Positions 18,801 to 27,250 of a stretch of DNA of 64,000 nucleotides are shown here, in pieces. A model generated the notes under the pieces. It was given only the letters and a program-made list of their open reading frames with translations. It did not search any database and was not told the DNA's origin. Position 1 is the stretch's first letter, and each line of letters starts with the position of its first letter. Source of the DNA: PNNG01 sp964577055 (GTDB lineage Bacteria; Bacteroidota; Bacteroidia; UBA7662); assembly GCA_964577055.1 (NCBI GenBank), contig CAZNWC010000008.1, forward strand, positions 1 through 64,000. Reading direction: 5' to 3'. Position numbers and translations under genes: made by a program.

Positions 18801-21642
18801 TGATTACAAAATCACCGATTGGTCGGGCTGGAGCTGGCCAGGTGTTGCGTCTATTTTGGGCGCCAACGATACCATCCGCATTGAAGTATCAACCGATTGT
18901 GGACAGACGTTCTTTTTGCATGACAGCATTACCGCTGCCAGTCATGTAACAAGTAACGCTTTCGCTACCAAGCGCATTTCTTTGGGTGCATTCGCCAACC
19001 AGCAGGTTATTGTACGGATTGGTTTCCGTCAGTTCTCTGGTATTGACGTTTACTTGGATCTCGACAATTTCCGCTTGTTTACACCTTCTCCGGTGGATAT
19101 GGGTGTGTTGTCGATTTTGGGGCCCAATGATGGTTGTGGTTTGTCGGGTTCCGACACGGTACGCGTTCGGGTGGTAAACTACGGAACGGTATCACAAACC
19201 AATACGCCAGTGTCGTACACGGTAAACGGTGGAACGGCGGTTACTGAAGTGATTGCGGCGACCATGTTGCCTGGCGATTCGCTCACCTATACCTTCACCA
19301 CTTTAGCTAACTTGGGTACCATTGGCAATTACCAAATTCGTTCTTACACTGGTGCAGCCAATGATGGCGACTTTACCAACGATACTGTGGGCCGCTTGGT
19401 GCGTAACTATCCAGTGGTTAGCAGCTTCCCTTACTTGGAGGATTTTGAAGGCACTGCTAGCGGCTGGTTCAGCGGTGGTACTGCTAGCAGCTGGGCTTTG
19501 GGAATACCATCGGCAAGCATTATCAGTGGTGCGGCTTCGGGCACGAAAGCTTGGGCTACCAATCTCACGGGTAATTTTAACCAAGGCGAACGCAGCTGGG
19601 TACAGTCGCCCTGTTTCGATTTGAGCAGCCCTAACTTTGTAAGTCCAGAACTTCGTTTCAAACTCTGGTATGAGGTAGGCCAGTTCGATGGTGGTGCCAA
19701 CGTGCAATACAGCACCAATGGTGGACAAACCTGGCAAGTGCTCGGCACAACCACCAGCGGATTATTGAACTGGTACAACGGTGGCACTATTCAGAATAGC
19801 GGCACACCTGTACAGCCAGGTTGGATTGGTAATACAGGTAGTACTACCTTCCCAGGCTCTGGTGGTTATGTGGAAGTAGCTCACAAACTGAATGCTTTGA
19901 TTGGCCAATCAAGTGTCATCTTCCGGGTGAGTTTCTACAGCAGTTCATTCGCAACTGTGCGCAACGGTATCGCATTCGATGATTTCCGTGTATTCCAGCC
20001 ACTCGATCCAGTGATTACCTCGGTTGACACCTTGGGCAATACCTGTGCTGTTGGCCCACGTACCGTAACAGCTTCGGTATTTAATTTCAGTCCGGTTACC
20101 AGTACCACGCTGCATTATTTGTTGTCGCCTTCGGGTGCGTACGCAACTGCTCCAATGACCTTCTCAAGCGCCAACAACCGCTGGTCGGGCACCATCCCTG
20201 CAGGAACACCAAATACACGTATAAGCTATTTTGTTACCACGGTTGACAGTGCAGGATTGGTAGACACTTCTGGTTTGCTGTCGTACATCGATGATTATTT
20301 GCAGCCAAATGCAGGTAACGACACAACAGTTGTTTCAGGTTCTTCGGTAACCCGTGTAGCAGGAGGTGCGTTGTTCGCCGGCCAAGTAGGTACAGGTACG
20401 ATTACCAATACCGCTACCAGCTATCCAGCTCCATACGGTGGTTTTTATTGGGGTGCCCGTCACCAATTCCTGGTGCATGCATCTGAACTTTCGGCCGCAG
20501 GCGTAAATGCTGGTCCATTGGCTTCTTTGGCCTTCAATGTAATTGGTGCACAAGGGGATCCACTGGCTGACTTTACCATCAAATTGGGTCACACGGCTAC
20601 CACAAACCTTACCACTTGGGAATCGGGTTTGAGTACCGTGTACAACGTGCCCAGCTATACCGATTCGCTCGGTTGGAATGTTCACGCTTTCCAGTCGCCA
20701 TTTGTTTGGGATGGAAGCAGCAACATAGTGGTGGAAGTTTGCTTCAACAACACTTTGTATACCGACAATGCCATCGTTGAACAATCTACAACCACCTTTA
20801 CGTCTTCGGTATGGTATCGCGCAGATGCAACAGGTGTTTGTACGAACAACCTGACTACATCATCGATGTCGCAAAGGCCAAATATGATTTTTGCGGGTGG
20901 ATATCCATTTACTTGGAAAAACCTCAATACAGGCAATGTGATTTCAAGCACCAATCCGGTATTGACGGTAAGTCCAACGGTAACAACAAGTTATGAGTTA
21001 AGCTTGAACGACGGCAACTGTAACAAGGCCGATACGGTGACAGTGACTGTAACACAACCCCAGCCTGATTTTGGCGTGACCATTATCATGCAGCCGAATG
21101 CTCCACAGATGAATCAGCCGCACACTGTAATGGCTGTAATCCGGAACTTTAGCAATGTGCCTGGCACTGGGTTTGACGTAGCCTACAGCATCAATGGTGT
21201 AGAACTCAATGCAAATGCCATCAGCCGTACGGTTCCTGCAAATGATACCATCCATCATATCTTCTCACAGGCATGGACCCCAACAACGGGTGGAACTCAC
21301 CTTATCTGCGCTTACACCAAGTCAAACAGCGATCCAAACATTCAAAACGATACAACCTGTCGCACCTATTTGAATGTGAGCGTTGAGGAAGCGCAACTTT
21401 TGAACCGCGTTTATCCGAACCCTGCCGATCAAATGGTAAATTTCGAATTCTCAGGCAATGAGGGGGAAGGCACCTTGGAAATCAGGGATCAATTGGGTCG
21501 TGTTGTTTACAGTGCCCGTGTTGATTTGAGCACTGGTGGACGCCACGAAGTGAAAACAGAAACTTTTGCATCAGGTGTGTACAACTATCGCTTTGTGCAA
21601 GCTGAAAAAGTGCACAATGGTCAGTTGATGATACGCCGTTGA
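15880..21642 (+). CDS. Giant T9SS-secreted surface protein (1920 aa) with two copies of a YPAPYG module and beta-helix
   Basis: Signal peptide 1-24 (ending PTAFA before QNL). Then the first YPAPYG module (residues about 28-201), a CARDB-like stretch (about 205-315), a right-handed beta-helix-like region rich in Asn, Thr and short repeats (about 330-790), a second CARDB-like stretch, two MAM/jelly-roll-like domains (each opening with an Asn-Phe or Asp-Phe-Glu-Gly motif), a second YPAPYG module (about 1503-1671), another CARDB-like domain, and a C-terminal T9SS sorting domain (NRVYPNPADQMVNFEF...VYNYRFVQ...LMIRR). No catalytic site was recognised. The mix of beta-helix and Ig-like repeats suggests an adhesin or a surface polysaccharide-binding protein; this is inference. 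It is paralogous to the gene at 27300. An in-frame run of seven G lies at 17694-17700. Confidence 0.88.
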   Translation: MNKILRFWGALLLIGVLGIPTAFAQNLVTVGTGTVNLTSFDYPAPYGNFYWGARHQFLIRASELTAAGATPGFLSSLAFDVATVEGEPMQNFTIRIGTTNDTVVSTTAGFYGNLTQVFTTPTYTEVAGWNTHAFATNFFWDGSSNLIIETCFNNSSYTENAIVNMTDAGFPASIWYRADAAGVCANTLITGTSNNRPNMRFNVLSITGRDVSAAAITSPSVPAIAGSSSQVTVQIRSMAADPITSASVGYQIGNGTPVIETWTGSLGLGQTSTHTFAAPITLPSSGTFNITAWANNANGLGADINTANDTTNASFCISLAGGVYTVGGPTANYPTIQAAVDAVNCGGIAGPVTFSILPGTYYGSYTLNGVIGASSTNQITFISNTGVAADVVLIHDTAASVTNKSIFTINNTPGVTFNTLTLRRTQNGTGTFANILANGADNLTVTSCVIDDQTSLSSVPFASNGIRVDNASFMNFTGNVFNGFYHSLYLTGPTANSNYEELNTVVANTFNNYRYAFYALNQSLLTVADNVVNNNASTFGYGLYASRVVGLNMNANKILGVMGNGGIFISNPNDSTLGPNLITNNVVSGTFTTTSTFSSIYGIYVGGSYSATATNPVNGLDDVEVVFNTINLTVDAPTTSAFGLLHITGGFGTTPAYSNVMVLNNHVTGFAAGAGLGTNTVAALFSTDSIVSVLTSNHNNFYLADASGNASTNNLVRNSSGPVLFPTLAAWNQATTQDANSVSLNPSYTSQALPVPANNALNNLGTPYVLVSSDAAGITRNTTTPDIGAYEFTPAPLDLAVVAIQTQGGCSGPNQTVGVRLRSVGTNTWNFATDSAVITLNITGPGSPQVFAITVNTDTLASGAERSFTITTTANFTLGGNYTIAADVQSANDGNALNNTNNRTINVVAPVAQPYTENFNGSGTPANITTNMEFNSAAGVGQTGGMRYNVYGSQASNIRTPIIGPLDTNAVFDFDYKITDWSGWSWPGVASILGANDTIRIEVSTDCGQTFFLHDSITAASHVTSNAFATKRISLGAFANQQVIVRIGFRQFSGIDVYLDLDNFRLFTPSPVDMGVLSILGPNDGCGLSGSDTVRVRVVNYGTVSQTNTPVSYTVNGGTAVTEVIAATMLPGDSLTYTFTTLANLGTIGNYQIRSYTGAANDGDFTNDTVGRLVRNYPVVSSFPYLEDFEGTASGWFSGGTASSWALGIPSASIISGAASGTKAWATNLTGNFNQGERSWVQSPCFDLSSPNFVSPELRFKLWYEVGQFDGGANVQYSTNGGQTWQVLGTTTSGLLNWYNGGTIQNSGTPVQPGWIGNTGSTTFPGSGGYVEVAHKLNALIGQSSVIFRVSFYSSSFATVRNGIAFDDFRVFQPLDPVITSVDTLGNTCAVGPRTVTASVFNFSPVTSTTLHYLLSPSGAYATAPMTFSSANNRWSGTIPAGTPNTRISYFVTTVDSAGLVDTSGLLSYIDDYLQPNAGNDTTVVSGSSVTRVAGGALFAGQVGTGTITNTATSYPAPYGGFYWGARHQFLVHASELSAAGVNAGPLASLAFNVIGAQGDPLADFTIKLGHTATTNLTTWESGLSTVYNVPSYTDSLGWNVHAFQSPFVWDGSSNIVVEVCFNNTLYTDNAIVEQSTTTFTSSVWYRADATGVCTNNLTTSSMSQRPNMIFAGGYPFTWKNLNTGNVISSTNPVLTVSPTVTTSYELSLNDGNCNKADTVTVTVTQPQPDFGVTIIMQPNAPQMNQPHTVMAVIRNFSNVPGTGFDVAYSINGVELNANAISRTVPANDTIHHIFSQAWTPTTGGTHLICAYTKSNSDPNIQNDTTCRTYLNVSVEEAQLLNRVYPNPADQMVNFEFSGNEGEGTLEIRDQLGRVVYSARVDLSTGGRHEVKTETFASGVYNYRFVQAEKVHNGQLMIRR
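15961..16482 (+). repeat. YPAPYG module, copy 1
   Basis: A module of about 174 residues starting VTVGTGT, with landmarks DYPAPYGNFYWGARHQFLIRASEL, GWNTHAF, FxWDGSSN, ETCFNN, WYRADAAGVC and RPNM. It recurs at 20386-20892 in the same gene and at 27378-27905 in the paralogue. Two conserved cysteines (in ETCFNN and AGVC) could form a disulfide. I know no family name for it. Confidence 0.85.
20386..20892 (+). repeat. YPAPYG module, copy 2
   Basis: Second copy within the first giant protein: VGTGTITNTATSYPAPYGG, FYWGARHQFL, then GWNVHAF, FVWDGSSN, VEVCFNN, WYRADATGVC and RPNM. Roughly half the positions are identical to copy 1 by eye, and every landmark is in the same order. In the paralogue this position is held by a different module (about 32041-32535). 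Confidence 0.85.
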
Positions 21643-21659
21643 TAGCGGTTTAGGAATGC

Positions 21660-21689
21660 AAAAGCCCCGGCCATTCGGTCGGGGCTTTT
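21660..21689. terminator. Bidirectional terminator between the giant surface protein and tgt
   Basis: A 13-bp stem, AAAAGCCCCGGCC/GGTCGGGGCTTTT (21660-21672 with 21677-21689), with an ATTC loop. A T-run on the plus side and the mirrored A-run let it serve both convergent genes. Confidence 0.85.
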
Positions 21690-21712
21690 CTGTTTTTATA
21701 AAATCATTGCAA

Positions 21713-22855
21713 TTAGAGTCGCTGCTGCAGTTTGGGTACCATGGCAGCTTTCCAGCTGGCAAAGTCGCCTGCAAGGATGTGTTTACGTGCCTCCTTTACC
21801 AACCATAAGTAGAAATGCAGGTTGTGCAAAGAAGCCAATTGAGCACCCAACATTTCGCCTGTTACAAACAAATGAGCCAAGTATGCCCGTGAATGGTGCA
21901 AGTCGGTAAAAAGCGCGCTTTGCGGATCGATGGGGGAGAAGTCGGTCCTCCATTTTTTATTTCTGATGTTGATGATCCCCTCACTGGTAAACAACATGCC
22001 GTTGCGTGCATTGCGGGTAGGCATCACACAGTCGAACATATCGATGCCCAAAGCTATACATTCGAGCAAGTTCACCGGCGTTCCTACACCCATCAGGTAG
22101 CGTGGTTTGTCGGCGGGTAGGATTTGGCAAACCAAATCGGTCATGGCGTACATATCTTCGGCGGGTTCGCCCACACTCAGCCCGCCTATGGCATTGCCTG
22201 CAGCTGCTTTCGATGCGATATAGGCTGCCGATTGTTTCCGGAGATCGGGATACACGCTGCCTTGTACGATTGGGAAAAGCATTTGGGCATGTCCGTAGAG
22301 AGGTTCAGTCGTGTCAAAATGTGCAATACAGCGGTCAAGCCAGCGATGCGTGAGGTGCATCGAATTGCGTGCGTATTTTTCATCGCAAGGATAGGGAGTG
22401 CACTCATCAAATGCCATGATGATATCCGCACCTATTTTGCGCTGAATCTCCATCACAAACTCTGGAGAGAACAAGTGTTTACTGCCGTCGATGTGGCTGC
22501 TGAACGTAGCACCTGCTTCTTTGATTTTTCTCCTGTCGGCCAGCGAAAACACCTGGTATCCGCCACTATCGGTAAGGATGGGGCCTTCCCAGCCCATGAA
22601 GCGATGCAGGCCACCTGCTGCCTCCAGGGTATCGGTCCCTGGCCGTAAATACAAATGATACGTATTGCCCAAGATGATTTGGGCACCAATCCCCGATTTT
22701 AATTCGTGTTGATGTACGGCTTTTACCGTCCCTGCCGTCCCTACGGGCATGAAAATCGGGGTTTCAATTTCACCGTGATCGGTTTGAAGGCTTCCGGCGC
22801 GTGCGCCACTTTTGGGATCGGTTTTGATCAGGGTAAAATCGCCTGCTCTGTGCAT
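21713..22855 (-). CDS. tgt: Queuine/preQ1 tRNA-guanine transglycosylase
   Basis: Exchanges G34 of GUN-anticodon tRNAs (Asp, Asn, His, Tyr) for a queuine precursor. The 380 residues include LTDSGGYQVFSL with the general-acid/base Asp, IVQGSVYPDLR, IGGLSVGE, and DMFDCVMPTRNARNG with the nucleophilic Asp. In most bacterial enzymes a CxCxxC...H zinc site follows; here the matching stretch reads DPQSALFTDLHHSRAYLAHL, so the three cysteines are absent. The start is taken at the ATG at 22855 (MHRAGDFTLIKTD): the longer frame begins with TTG at 22900, inside the probable promoter, and adds residues the family lacks. A weak inverted repeat (CTCCAA/TTGGAG, 22869-22885) lies in the leader. Confidence 0.95.
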   Translation of the reverse strand: MHRAGDFTLIKTDPKSGARAGSLQTDHGEIETPIFMPVGTAGTVKAVHQHELKSGIGAQIILGNTYHLYLRPGTDTLEAAGGLHRFMGWEGPILTDSGGYQVFSLADRRKIKEAGATFSSHIDGSKHLFSPEFVMEIQRKIGADIIMAFDECTPYPCDEKYARNSMHLTHRWLDRCIAHFDTTEPLYGHAQMLFPIVQGSVYPDLRKQSAAYIASKAAAGNAIGGLSVGEPAEDMYAMTDLVCQILPADKPRYLMGVGTPVNLLECIALGIDMFDCVMPTRNARNGMLFTSEGIINIRNKKWRTDFSPIDPQSALFTDLHHSRAYLAHLFVTGEMLGAQLASLHNLHFYLWLVKEARKHILAGDFASWKAAMVPKLQQRL

Positions 22856-22885
22856 AAAATCTATTTGGCTCCAACAAATTTGGAG

Positions 22886-22905
22886 TAGTTTTGTCGACAA
22901 ATTTA
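22886..22905. promoter_or_regulatory. Overlapping divergent promoters of tgt (-) and the glycosyltransferase (+)
   Basis: Plus strand: TAGTTTTG (22886-22893), a perfect TAnnTTTG, with TTG at 22865-22867, a spacer of 18. Minus strand: TAAATTTG (reverse of 22898-22905), also perfect. The two boxes are only 4 bases apart, so two polymerases could hardly bind at once. Confidence 0.55.
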
Positions 22906-22936
22906 GAGAAGCTCTAAAGCTTTAGTGAGAATATTC

Positions 22937-24055
22937 ATGGACTTGCTCTTTTTTCTTCCGCTTGCCCTCCTGGTTGTAACGGGGATTGGTAGTCTTTTTT
23001 ACCAGTATTACATCTGGTTACCAGCATTGCGCAAACAAACCGCGCCTGTAAATATGCACAAGCAAGGCGTTTCGGTTATTATTGCCGCACGCAACCAGGC
23101 TGGCTTGCTGCAAGAGCATTTGCCCATTTGGTTGTCTCAAACTTACGACACGTATGAATTGGTCATTGTAAATGATTGCAGTTACGATGAAACAGCGGAT
23201 TTGCTACTCAGTTGGCAAGAAAAGGATGCAAGGCTCAAGGTGGTAAGCTTGGAAGAGCAACCCAAATATCCTACAGGAAGAAAATTCGCATTGACTTTGG
23301 GTGTAAAAGCGGCAACCCATGATGTTTTGCTCTTTACAGATGCTGATACGGTACCCTGCGGGCCAAACTGGATCAGCAGCATGCAGCAGTACTATGTTTC
23401 GAAAGCAGAAATTGTACTCGGCTTGGCTTTCCCGCGCCGAAAGACAGGCTTACTCAACGTGCTTTCGCGATTCGACTCCCTGCAGTTGGCGCTCCAGTAC
23501 AGTGGGCATGCTTTGAGCAGAAGGGCCTATATGGGTTTAGGAAAGAACCTAAGTTACCTAAAAACATTGTTTTTCTTTCATAAAGGCTATGTATCGCACA
23601 TCAAACACGCCCCTGGCGACGATGATTTGTTTGTGAACAATGCTTCTAATGGAGGCAATGTACGGGTTGCCCTCGACCCGCAAGCTTTTACAGAGGTGGT
23701 GCCCGATAAGTCGTTCACAAGCTTTTGGGACAAAAAAATACGACTACAAAGCAGTTTTCGATTTTACAAGTCCTCCGACCAGCGGTGGCTTACCGCGTAC
23801 ATGCTTTTGCAATGGATGTTGCCTGTATTTACTACTGTCGCCTTGGTGTGGTACACGCCCTTGGGACTTTTGTGGTACACCGCTTTGATCCTATGGGCAG
23901 TCGTTTGGTTGAACAAACTGGTGTTTGCATCGGTATTCGCCCGCCGTGTACAATTAAAAGGAATGTTGGTTTGGTTGCCGCTCATTCAACCCATGCACCA
24001 GATATTGCAGTTTTTTTGGATGGTAAGAGGTTACTTCGCTAAACCGGGTTGGTAA
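22937..24055 (+). CDS. Membrane-anchored family 2 glycosyltransferase
   Basis: A GT-A fold enzyme of about 372 residues that would transfer a sugar from a nucleotide sugar at the cytoplasmic face of the inner membrane. An N-terminal membrane helix (LLFFLPLALLVVTGIGSLFY) is followed by VSVIIAARNQAGLL, VIVNDCSYDETADLL, the metal-binding FTDADTVPC (DxD-type) motif and the acceptor-side DDDLFVNNAS; two hydrophobic helices close the protein. A GTG at 22925 would add four residues (MRIF); the ATG is preferred. The stop overlaps rsmG (TAATG). The acceptor is unknown; no polysaccharide cluster surrounds it. Confidence 0.85.
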   Translation: MDLLFFLPLALLVVTGIGSLFYQYYIWLPALRKQTAPVNMHKQGVSVIIAARNQAGLLQEHLPIWLSQTYDTYELVIVNDCSYDETADLLLSWQEKDARLKVVSLEEQPKYPTGRKFALTLGVKAATHDVLLFTDADTVPCGPNWISSMQQYYVSKAEIVLGLAFPRRKTGLLNVLSRFDSLQLALQYSGHALSRRAYMGLGKNLSYLKTLFFFHKGYVSHIKHAPGDDDLFVNNASNGGNVRVALDPQAFTEVVPDKSFTSFWDKKIRLQSSFRFYKSSDQRWLTAYMLLQWMLPVFTTVALVWYTPLGLLWYTALILWAVVWLNKLVFASVFARRVQLKGMLVWLPLIQPMHQILQFFWMVRGYFAKPGW

Positions 24056-24684
24056 TGATAGATGATGTGTTGCAGCCATATTTTCCCGCTCTCAGCAATG
24101 TGCAAATCCAACAGTTTGCTGCTTTGGAAGGTTTGTATGCCGAGTGGAATGCCCAAATCAATGTGATTTCGCGCAAAGACATGGATGCTTTTTACTTGCA
24201 TCATGTATTGCACAGTATGGCCATTGCCAAGGTGCAGCCTTTTTTACCCGGCAGCAAATTATTGGACGTTGGCACGGGAGGAGGACTTCCGGGGATTCCA
24301 TTGGCTATTTTGCATCCCGAATCCGAGTTTTTGCTCGTAGATTCAATCGGCAAAAAGATCAAAGTTGTGCAAGAAATTTCCAGCGCCATCGGTTTGCAAA
24401 ATGTAACAGCACGTCATCAACGTGCCGAGGAGGTGAAGGGCAAGTTCGATTTTGTGATCAGCAGAGCGGTTACGCGAATGGCGCCGTTTTACCAGTGGGT
24501 GCAGCATAAGTTTGAAAACAACAGCCGTCATGCCCTGCAGAATGGCATTCTATACCTGAAAGGTGGCGATTTACGGGAGGAGCTTGATGAATGCGGGAAG
24601 CCTTACACCATTTACCCCATCAGTGATTTTTACAAGGAGTCTTTCTTTGAAACAAAGGCTGTGGTACATGTAGTGCCCACATAG
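24055..24684 (+). CDS. rsmG: 16S rRNA (guanine527-N7)-methyltransferase
   Basis: Methylates G527 of 16S rRNA, using S-adenosylmethionine. The 209 residues carry the SAM-binding motif LLDVGTGGGLPGIPLA, the NVISRKDMDAFYLHHVLHSMAI N-terminal family segment, and DFVISRAV, the substrate-side motif. The ATG overlaps the stop of the preceding glycosyltransferase as TAATG, so coupling fixes the start, although an upstream TTG (24049) is also open. Loss of this enzyme gives low-level streptomycin resistance in several bacteria. Confidence 0.96.
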   Translation: MIDDVLQPYFPALSNVQIQQFAALEGLYAEWNAQINVISRKDMDAFYLHHVLHSMAIAKVQPFLPGSKLLDVGTGGGLPGIPLAILHPESEFLLVDSIGKKIKVVQEISSAIGLQNVTARHQRAEEVKGKFDFVISRAVTRMAPFYQWVQHKFENNSRHALQNGILYLKGGDLREELDECGKPYTIYPISDFYKESFFETKAVVHVVPT

Positions 24685-24768
24685 AGGTTGAGGCGGTTTT
24701 GGCAAGGATACATGCACACGCCGCGCCAATATTTTACAATTTCTTTACCCCCTTAGCTCCTGAAAGGC

Positions 24769-24776
24769 TATTTTTG
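24769..24776 (+). promoter_or_regulatory. -7 box upstream of mrpA pseudogene
   Basis: TATTTTTG is a perfect TAnnTTTG, 8 bases before the GTG at 24785. No good TTG is seen 20 bases further up. If active, transcription would begin almost at the start codon, giving a leaderless or near-leaderless mRNA. Confidence 0.45.
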
Positions 24777-24784
24777 TTTGTAAG

Positions 24785-26800
24785 GTGCTTTTTTACTTAT
24801 TGCTAACTTTTGGATTATCGCTCGTCTTTCCATGGCTGAGTGAAAAATTGTCGGGTACCTACAGGTGGAGCCTTGCTTTGTGGCCATTTGCGGGCTTTTT
24901 GCTGTTTATGGCGCTACCAGCCCAGTCGGTAAATTCAGCATGGTTGCCGCAAATAGGCTTTCATTTCGCATTGAAGCTCGATGGTTTATCACGCTTGTTC
25001 GCACTGCTGATAACGGGCATTGGTAGCTTGGTATTTGTGTACAGCGCCAAGTATTTTGCGGGTCATCCGGGTAGAAACCGATTTTATGGCTTCATTACTT
25101 TGTTCATGGCCAGCATGCTGGGCCTCGTTTTGGCAGATGATTGGCTGCTGATGTTTGTCTGCTGGGAATTGACTTCCATCAGCTCGTTTTTTTATTGCCA
25201 TCAATTACCAAGAACAAGCTGCGCGCAAATCGGCCATTACCGCGTTAAGTATAACAGGGTTAGGTGGTATTGGGCTTTTTGGTGCCGCTATTTTGTTTAA
25301 AGGTGTAACGGGTAGTTTTCAAATTAGCACAGCAGGACCGGCTTTATCGGCTCATTTCGGGCAACCTGCCGTGCAAGCAGCACTGGATTTGTTGTTGTTG
25401 GCTGCATTTACCAAGTCAGCTCAATTCCCGTTTCACTTTTGGCTCCCTGGAGCCATGGCGGCTCCAACGCCCATCAGCACCTATTTGCATTCGGCCACGA
25501 TGGTAAAGGCAGGAGTGTATTTGCTTTTGCGTATGTCGCCTTCATTGTCAGGACATCCGTGGTGGGGCGAAGTATTGGTGGGTTTTGGGGCGCTTACCAT
25601 GCTTTATGCCGCATTCCATGCCCTTTTTCGGACCGATATGAAAGCGGTTTTGGCCTACACAACCGTTGCAGCGCTGGGTATATTGGTGTTTTTAACAGGC
25701 TTGGGCGCTCCTCAAGCGCTTCAGTCAGCATTGGTTTTTGTAGTGGTTCATGCCTTGTACAAAGCAGCTTTGTTTTTGGTCACAGGAGGTGTTGACCATG
25801 CTGTTCATACACGTAATTTATTGCGTTTGGGAGGATTGTACAAAGCCTTGCCTGCAGTGGCATTAGCTGCCTGCATGGGGCTTTGCTCAATGGGGGGTTT
25901 CCTCCTTTGCTTGGTTTTATTGGCAAAGACCTGATGTACGAAGCCTTGATGTAGCATGATTTTGCAATGTGGCTGTTGCCGTTGTTGGTGGCAACCAAAG
26001 TGATGCTCATATATGCCGGTTTTCAGGTTGGATTGCGTCCCTTCATTGGTCCAGCCATAGATCAGAGAGCAGTAGAGCCAGTGTCGCCTTGGCTGTGGGT
26101 GCCTCCCATGTTTTTGGCGTTAGTTGGACTTTTGTTGGGCATTTTTCCAAGCCTCTTTGAACCCTTGCTTGCAGAAGCTTTGCAGGCAGTAGGTGTTGAG
26201 CACATGTCTGGATTGGCATTGTGGCATGGCGTGAATGCGGTTTTCGGTTGGAGTGTTGTGACTTTGGTGCTAGGTACTGGACTTTATTTTACATGGAAGT
26301 TGACCGAAAGCCGTGGGGCGTGGACATCATCATTGAAAGGCATTTCACCCGAATCGATAGGCAATCAGTTGGCTTTTGGGCTGCTCACATTTGCGGGCAT
26401 GTTTACGCGCTTTTTTCAACACGGGTATTTGCGCTACTATGTCATGTCGGTAGTCACTGTTTTGGTTGCAGGTATTGGGTACCGTCTTTTCAATAATTAC
26501 GTGCTCCAGGCAAGTTTTCATCCGGTATTGACCCTTACCTTCTACGAAATTGGTGTATTGGTACTCATGCTGGCCGCCATTATATTTACAGTAATTGCCC
26601 AATCACGATTGGCGGCTGTGGCTGCATTGGGTGGGCTTGGCTTGGCCATTTGTTTGATTTTTGTTTTTTATGGCGCACCTGATTTGGCGATTACCCAATT
26701 TACCATCGACACCTTAACGGTGATACTGTTTGTGTTGGTGTTGTACAAGCTGCCTCGATACATTCGGGTTTCGAGCATGCCTGTCTTGGTACGCGACATA
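24785..26800 (+). pseudogene. mrpA: Na+/H+ antiporter subunit A (MrpA/MnhA-like), disrupted
   Basis: Homologous to the large subunit of Mrp-type cation/proton antiporters. Three reading frames together give one protein: FHFALKLDGLSRLFALLITGIGSLVFVYS and WELTSISSFF in the first; AAFTKSAQFPFHFWLPGAMAAPTPISTYLHSATMVKAGVYLL and RTDMKAVLAYTTVAALG in the second; and in the third the DUF4040-type tail FYGAPDLAITQFTIDTLTVILFVLVLYKLP. The first frame is lost at a run of seven T (25187-25193, one extra base), the second at a run of six G near 25886-25893 (one base short), and a TAG at 25952-25954 interrupts the third. The coding tail is cut near 26800, where a different gene's sequence begins. No mrpB-G genes follow. 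Most likely a dead gene; sequencing error could explain the homopolymers but not the TAG and the fused end as well. Confidence 0.85.
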
Positions 26801-27128
26801 TTACTACAGAATCAAATACATAGCAGAAGACGGTTCTACCGCCTATTCGCCAATTAGGGCAGTTGATTTTAATGCGGGCAACGAAATTGAAATGGTCACT
26901 TGGCCTAATCCTACGTCCGACGCGGTGAATATGCAATTGCGGAATGTGATTGATGAGAGCATCTTGGTCCGGCTGCTCGACCGCAAAGGTTCAGAGCTCG
27001 GCCAAAAAAGATTTACACCAAACGAAATTATCAGATTTGATCTGGCCAATGTCGTACCCGGGGTTTATTTCATTGAAGTAATTACCAGTAAAGGCAAAAG
27101 GACTGAAAAAATCGTCGTTTGGCGTTAA
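26797..27128 (+). pseudogene. Orphan 3' end of a T9SS cargo gene
   Basis: From about 26797, in a frame different from the mrpA tail, the sequence reads YYYRIKYIAEDGSTAYSP, the usual end of a beta-sandwich domain, then a type IX sorting domain (VTWPNPTSDAVNMQLRN...NVVPGVYFIEVIT...KIVVWR) with a normal stop at 27126-27128. The open frame upstream (from 26730) translates mrpA DNA out of frame and has no signal peptide, so the body of the gene is missing. It looks like the right-hand side of a deletion or recombination joint. It is unlikely to be expressed as an exported protein. Confidence 0.75.
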
Positions 27129-27183
27129 AGGCAGTAATCCCCTCCACAAGAGGGATTCTTGATAACTAAACCAAATCATGAGC

Positions 27184-27213
27184 AAGGCTGGTCCGGGAGG
27201 ATCGGCCTTTTTT
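27184..27213 (+). terminator. Terminator after the T9SS tail fragment
   Basis: An 11-bp stem (27184-27194 with 27199-27209, two G-U pairs), a GGGA loop and a run of six T. It survives even though the gene before it is a fragment. Confidence 0.8.
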
Positions 27214-27250
27214 GTTTTTTCTCCTTTCATTTTTGGTTTTGCCTCCGATT

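Noticed and set aside
22856..22900. Longer Tgt start at 22900 (TTG)
   Set aside because: It overlaps the probable tgt promoter; the ATG at 22855 gives the family N-terminus.
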